A stretch of 45,760 bases of DNA from Anaerolineae bacterium (GTDB lineage Bacteria > Chloroflexota > Anaerolineae > Anaerolineales > Anaerolineaceae). The notes under the pieces were generated by a model, which was not told the DNA's origin, searched no databases, and was given only the letters and a program-made list of their open reading frames with translations. The stretch covers positions 1-45,760 of the forward strand of contig JABLXC010000028.1 in assembly GCA_013178185.1 (NCBI GenBank). The letters are read 5' to 3'. This document shows positions 43,296-45,760 of the stretch, piece by piece. Each line of letters opens with the position of its first letter. The first letter of the stretch is position 1. A program made the position numbers and the translations under genes.

Positions 43296-45077
43296 TCAAA
43301 TCTTCTTGGCGATTTCCTGCCGGGCTTTGTCGAGAAAAGCTTCGAGCGCCATTGGGCCAGGGTTTTCACCGCTGCGCAAGCGGAGGGCAACCTGGTTATT
43401 CTCGATCTCCTTATCGCCGACAACCAGCATATACGGAATCTTTTGGTTTTGGGCGTCACGGATCTTGGCGTTCATCCGTTCGCTCCTCTCATCAGCATAA
43501 GCCCGCAATCCGGCTGATTTCAGACTTTCGACTACTTTTTTGGCGTAATCTAGATGGCGGTCTGCGATGGGAATGACGACGGCCTGGATGGGGGAAAGCC
43601 AGACCGGGAAAGCGCCAGCGTAGTGTTCGATCAAGATGCCGAAGAAGCGCTCCATACTGCCAAGCAGGGCGCGATGAACCATATAAGGCCTGTGAGGGAG
43701 ACCATCTTCGCCGATGTAGTTCATGTCAAAGCATTCAGGCTCGTTGAAGTCAAACTGGATCGTAGAAAGTTGCCATTCGCGGCCGATGGCGTCATTGATT
43801 TTTAAGTCAATTTTAGGTCCGTAAAATGCGCCGCCGCCTTCATCAAGCTCATATTCAACCCCATATCGTTTCAATGAAGCTTCCAGAGCTGCTTCGGCAG
43901 CTTTCCAACGAGCGGGGTCTCCTTCGGATTTAGCAGGTTTGGTGCTGAGGTAAGCCTTGAAGTCATTAAAACCGAAGGCGCGCAGGATGTTGAGGCTGAA
44001 TTCGAGCACGAAATCAATTTCGTGGGGCATTTGGTCTTCCCGGCAGAAATGGTGGGCATCATCCTGGGTGAAGCCGCGCACGCGCATGAGGCCGTGCAAG
44101 ACGCCGGATCGTTCATAGCGGTAGACGGTGCCTTTTTCAGCATATCGAAGCGGCAGATCCCGGTAAGAGCGGAGCTGGCTTTTATAAATATGAATGTGAA
44201 ACGGGCAGTTCATGGGTTTGAGGTAGTACTGCTGACCTTCGATATCAAGGGGGGAGAACATGTTTTCCTTGAAGAAATTGAGATGACCGCTCGTTTCCCA
44301 GAGAGAAGCCTTGCCAATATGGGGGGTATAGACGAACTGGTAGCCAGACCTCTCGTGTTCGCTCATCCAGAAATCTTCGGTAATTTTGCGTATCATGGCG
44401 CCTTTCGGATGCCAGAGGATCAAACCGGCGCCAACTTCGTCAACGATGCTGAACAGATCCAGGTCGCGGCCGATTTTGCGATGATCGCGCCTTTTTGCCT
44501 CTTCTAATTTCCAGAGGTATTGCTCCATCTCCTCTTTGTTGTACCAGGCTGTGCCGTAGATGCGCTGTAGCATGGGACGTTTTTCGTCGCCGCGCCAGTA
44601 TGCTCCGGCGACGCTCATCAATTTGATCGCTTCCGGGTCAATCTCGCTGGTATCCTTGACGTGCGGGCCGCGGCAGAGATCGGTGAAGGTATCATGTGAA
44701 AACGTCGAGAGGATTGGTTTTTCGTTAAGTGGTTCACCGTTTTCATCAAAGCCACCGCTTTCCAGGCCGTCGATTAGCTCCAGCTTGTATGGCTGGTCGC
44801 GGAAGAGTTTTCGCGCCTCTTCGGCTGAGATTTCTTTGCGGACGAAAGGGAATTTACCACGGATGATCTGGCGCATGCGGTCTTCGATCTCCACCAGGTC
44901 TTCAGGGGTGAGAGGGCGCGGCAGATCAAAATCGTAGTAGAAGCCATCGTCAATGGCGGGACCAATAGCGATTTTCGCCCCAGGGAATTTCTCTAAAACC
45001 GCCTGTGCCATGACGTGAGCCGCCGAATGCCGGATTCGGAAAAGCTCAGATTCTTCGTATTTTTCTTTTGCAGCCAT
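43296..45077 (-). CDS. thrS: threonyl-tRNA synthetase lacking the TGS domain
   Basis: Charges tRNA-Thr. The 593-residue protein starts directly in the editing domain (HSAAHVMAQA near residue 17), with the TGS domain present in E. coli (642 residues) missing. The class II core shows MNCPFHIHIYKSQLRSYRDL with a Zn-ligand Cys, GLMRVRGFTQDDAHHFC and MVHRALLGSMERFFGILIEH, then the anticodon domain from about residue 490 (VWLSPIQAVVIPIADRHLDY). The ATG at 45077 (MAAKEKYEESEL) has GGAGGAA upstream; an earlier frame start would run into the T-box terminator. Expression is controlled by the T-box leader. Confidence 0.95.
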   Translation of the reverse strand: MAAKEKYEESELFRIRHSAAHVMAQAVLEKFPGAKIAIGPAIDDGFYYDFDLPRPLTPEDLVEIEDRMRQIIRGKFPFVRKEISAEEARKLFRDQPYKLELIDGLESGGFDENGEPLNEKPILSTFSHDTFTDLCRGPHVKDTSEIDPEAIKLMSVAGAYWRGDEKRPMLQRIYGTAWYNKEEMEQYLWKLEEAKRRDHRKIGRDLDLFSIVDEVGAGLILWHPKGAMIRKITEDFWMSEHERSGYQFVYTPHIGKASLWETSGHLNFFKENMFSPLDIEGQQYYLKPMNCPFHIHIYKSQLRSYRDLPLRYAEKGTVYRYERSGVLHGLMRVRGFTQDDAHHFCREDQMPHEIDFVLEFSLNILRAFGFNDFKAYLSTKPAKSEGDPARWKAAEAALEASLKRYGVEYELDEGGGAFYGPKIDLKINDAIGREWQLSTIQFDFNEPECFDMNYIGEDGLPHRPYMVHRALLGSMERFFGILIEHYAGAFPVWLSPIQAVVIPIADRHLDYAKKVVESLKSAGLRAYADERSERMNAKIRDAQNQKIPYMLVVGDKEIENNQVALRLRSGENPGPMALEAFLDKARQEIAKKI

Positions 45078-45113
45078 TTTTTCCTCCGATAAAATGACAA
45101 AATTTTCCCAAAC

Positions 45114-45375
45114 AAAAAACTCTCGCCCCACTGGGGCGAGAGATCATTCTCACGCGGTTCCACCCAGATTGACTGCAACTCTACAGCCATCTCTTGAGGC
45201 GGATAACGGCGCCAACCGTTTTTCTTACTGGGCGCTAAGAAGGCTGTTCAGAATTATGCTCGCAGGGGGTTTTCTGTAGTGTTACCTTGAGGGAACTTGC
45301 AGCCTATGATTCCCTTTCTCTGTCAGGAATTCCACCACATACTCTTCCTGGTCAACGCTTATGATGTTTTGAAGT
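45114..45375 (-). promoter_or_regulatory. T-box riboswitch leader of thrS
   Basis: On the minus strand the T-box sequence GGGTGGAACCGCG lies at 45165-45153 and the intrinsic terminator CTCTCGCCCC/GGGGCGAGAG with a TTTTTT run at 45142-45114. Upstream, the leader contains AGGAAGAGTATG, a stem I-like segment with the AGTA turn. When uncharged tRNA-Thr is plentiful its CCA end pairs with the T-box and stops the terminator from forming. The specifier should be an ACN codon; GTAACACTAC is the best candidate region, but I could not fold stem I with certainty. Confidence 0.85.
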
Positions 45376-45381
45376 GATAGT

Positions 45382-45387
45382 ATTATA
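45382..45387 (-). promoter_or_regulatory. -10 element of the thrS leader
   Basis: A perfect TATAAT on the minus strand lies just upstream of the T-box leader. The -35 is not well defined. Confidence 0.5.
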
Positions 45388-45504
45388 CCATTTCTATCCA
45401 AAATGGAATAGGGAAGTTGTAACGCTAAACTAATCCAGCATGAGTGTGATGGTAAGAATTCATTATTTAAATTGTCGAGCCGCCTTGTTGCAGACGGCTG
45501 GGTG

Positions 45505-45578
45505 TGGGCGGTATAGGACTCGAACCTACGGCCTTTGCGATGTCAACGCAATGCTCTAACCAACTGAGCTAACCGCCC
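45505..45578 (-). tRNA. tRNA-Val(GAC)
   Basis: The minus strand folds into a full cloverleaf: acceptor GGGCGGT/ACCGCCC, D arm GCTCAGTTGGTTAGAGC, anticodon arm TTGCG-TTGACAT-CGCAA with anticodon GAC, a 5-base variable loop, and T arm GTAGG-TTCGAGT-CCTAT. The discriminator is A; the 3' CCA is not encoded. Confidence 0.97.
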
Positions 45579-45589
45579 GAAGTGCCAAT

Positions 45590-45618
45590 ATTATACTCGT
45601 GAACGATAAAAAATTCAA
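45590..45618 (-). promoter_or_regulatory. promoter of tRNA-Val
   Basis: On the minus strand TTGAAT (45618-45613) and TATAAT (45595-45590) are 17 bases apart, about 12 bases before the mature tRNA 5' end. Confidence 0.7.
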
Positions 45619-45760
45619 TGATCAAGGATTGTTGTGTTTGTAACATCAGCGGTAGGTAAATTTCAGAAAAAGTCACAATACAAGCGATCCCCCTCTCCCA
45701 ATCAAGGTCTAGAAAGCAGTACCTGAGCCAGCCAACAGCAATGCTGCCCACATGCCCTGC

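Overview
The window looks like a chromosomal segment of a Chloroflexota bacterium, most likely class Anaerolineae. This is an inference from gene content and style: secreted proteins with long Thr/Pro/Ser linkers, a B12-dependent ribonucleotide reductase (NrdJ), a YvcK with an N-terminal membrane anchor, a bacterial homologue of cyclic 2,3-diphosphoglycerate synthetase, T-box control of thrS, and no outer-membrane or LPS genes. No phylogeny could be run. Most of the window is ordinary housekeeping sequence in short operons.

Layout. Bases 1-120 hold the end of a transposable element (the first codons of a transposase plus two terminal repeats). Bases 144-9442 form a forward block: yvcK, gap and pgk (glycolysis and its control), rpsT with its own promoter and terminator, argS, a cDPGS-like GTPase, obgE and nadD. 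Bases 9460-12616 are a reverse four-gene envelope unit: ECF sigma factor, zinc-finger anti-sigma factor, a bactofilin-like membrane protein and a toast-rack-like lipoprotein. A deoxynucleoside kinase follows. Bases 13700-20042 hold the citrate-to-2-oxoglutarate arm of the TCA cycle: icd-acnA on the minus strand, divergent from an IclR regulator and citrate synthase. Bases 20291-23268 hold an XRE-cupin regulator, a clear methenyl-tetrahydromethanopterin cyclohydrolase (mch) with no other C1 gene nearby, and a SufE/sulfurtransferase pair.

From about 24.4 to 39.8 kb the sequence is visibly more G+C-rich: typA, a DegV protein, a lipoprotein, a signalling cassette (LuxR-type regulator with a degenerate receiver, HtrA-like protease without export signal, CheY-like receiver, and an AT-rich multi-pass membrane protein with an HhH head and zinc-ribbon tail), the nrdR-nrdJ operon under two candidate NrdR boxes, a parvulin lipoprotein, and a macrodomain-trmH-DUF711 operon coupled by ATGA overlaps. 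The right end holds infC-rpmI-rplT, a phospholipase D-family protein, thrS with a T-box leader, and tRNA-Val(GAC).

The points most worth a second look are the orphan mch, the AUC start codon of infC, the helically phased NrdR boxes, the HhH/membrane/zinc-ribbon protein with its signalling neighbours, the ECF envelope operon, and promoters placed so close to yvcK and obgE that both may be read from leaderless mRNAs.
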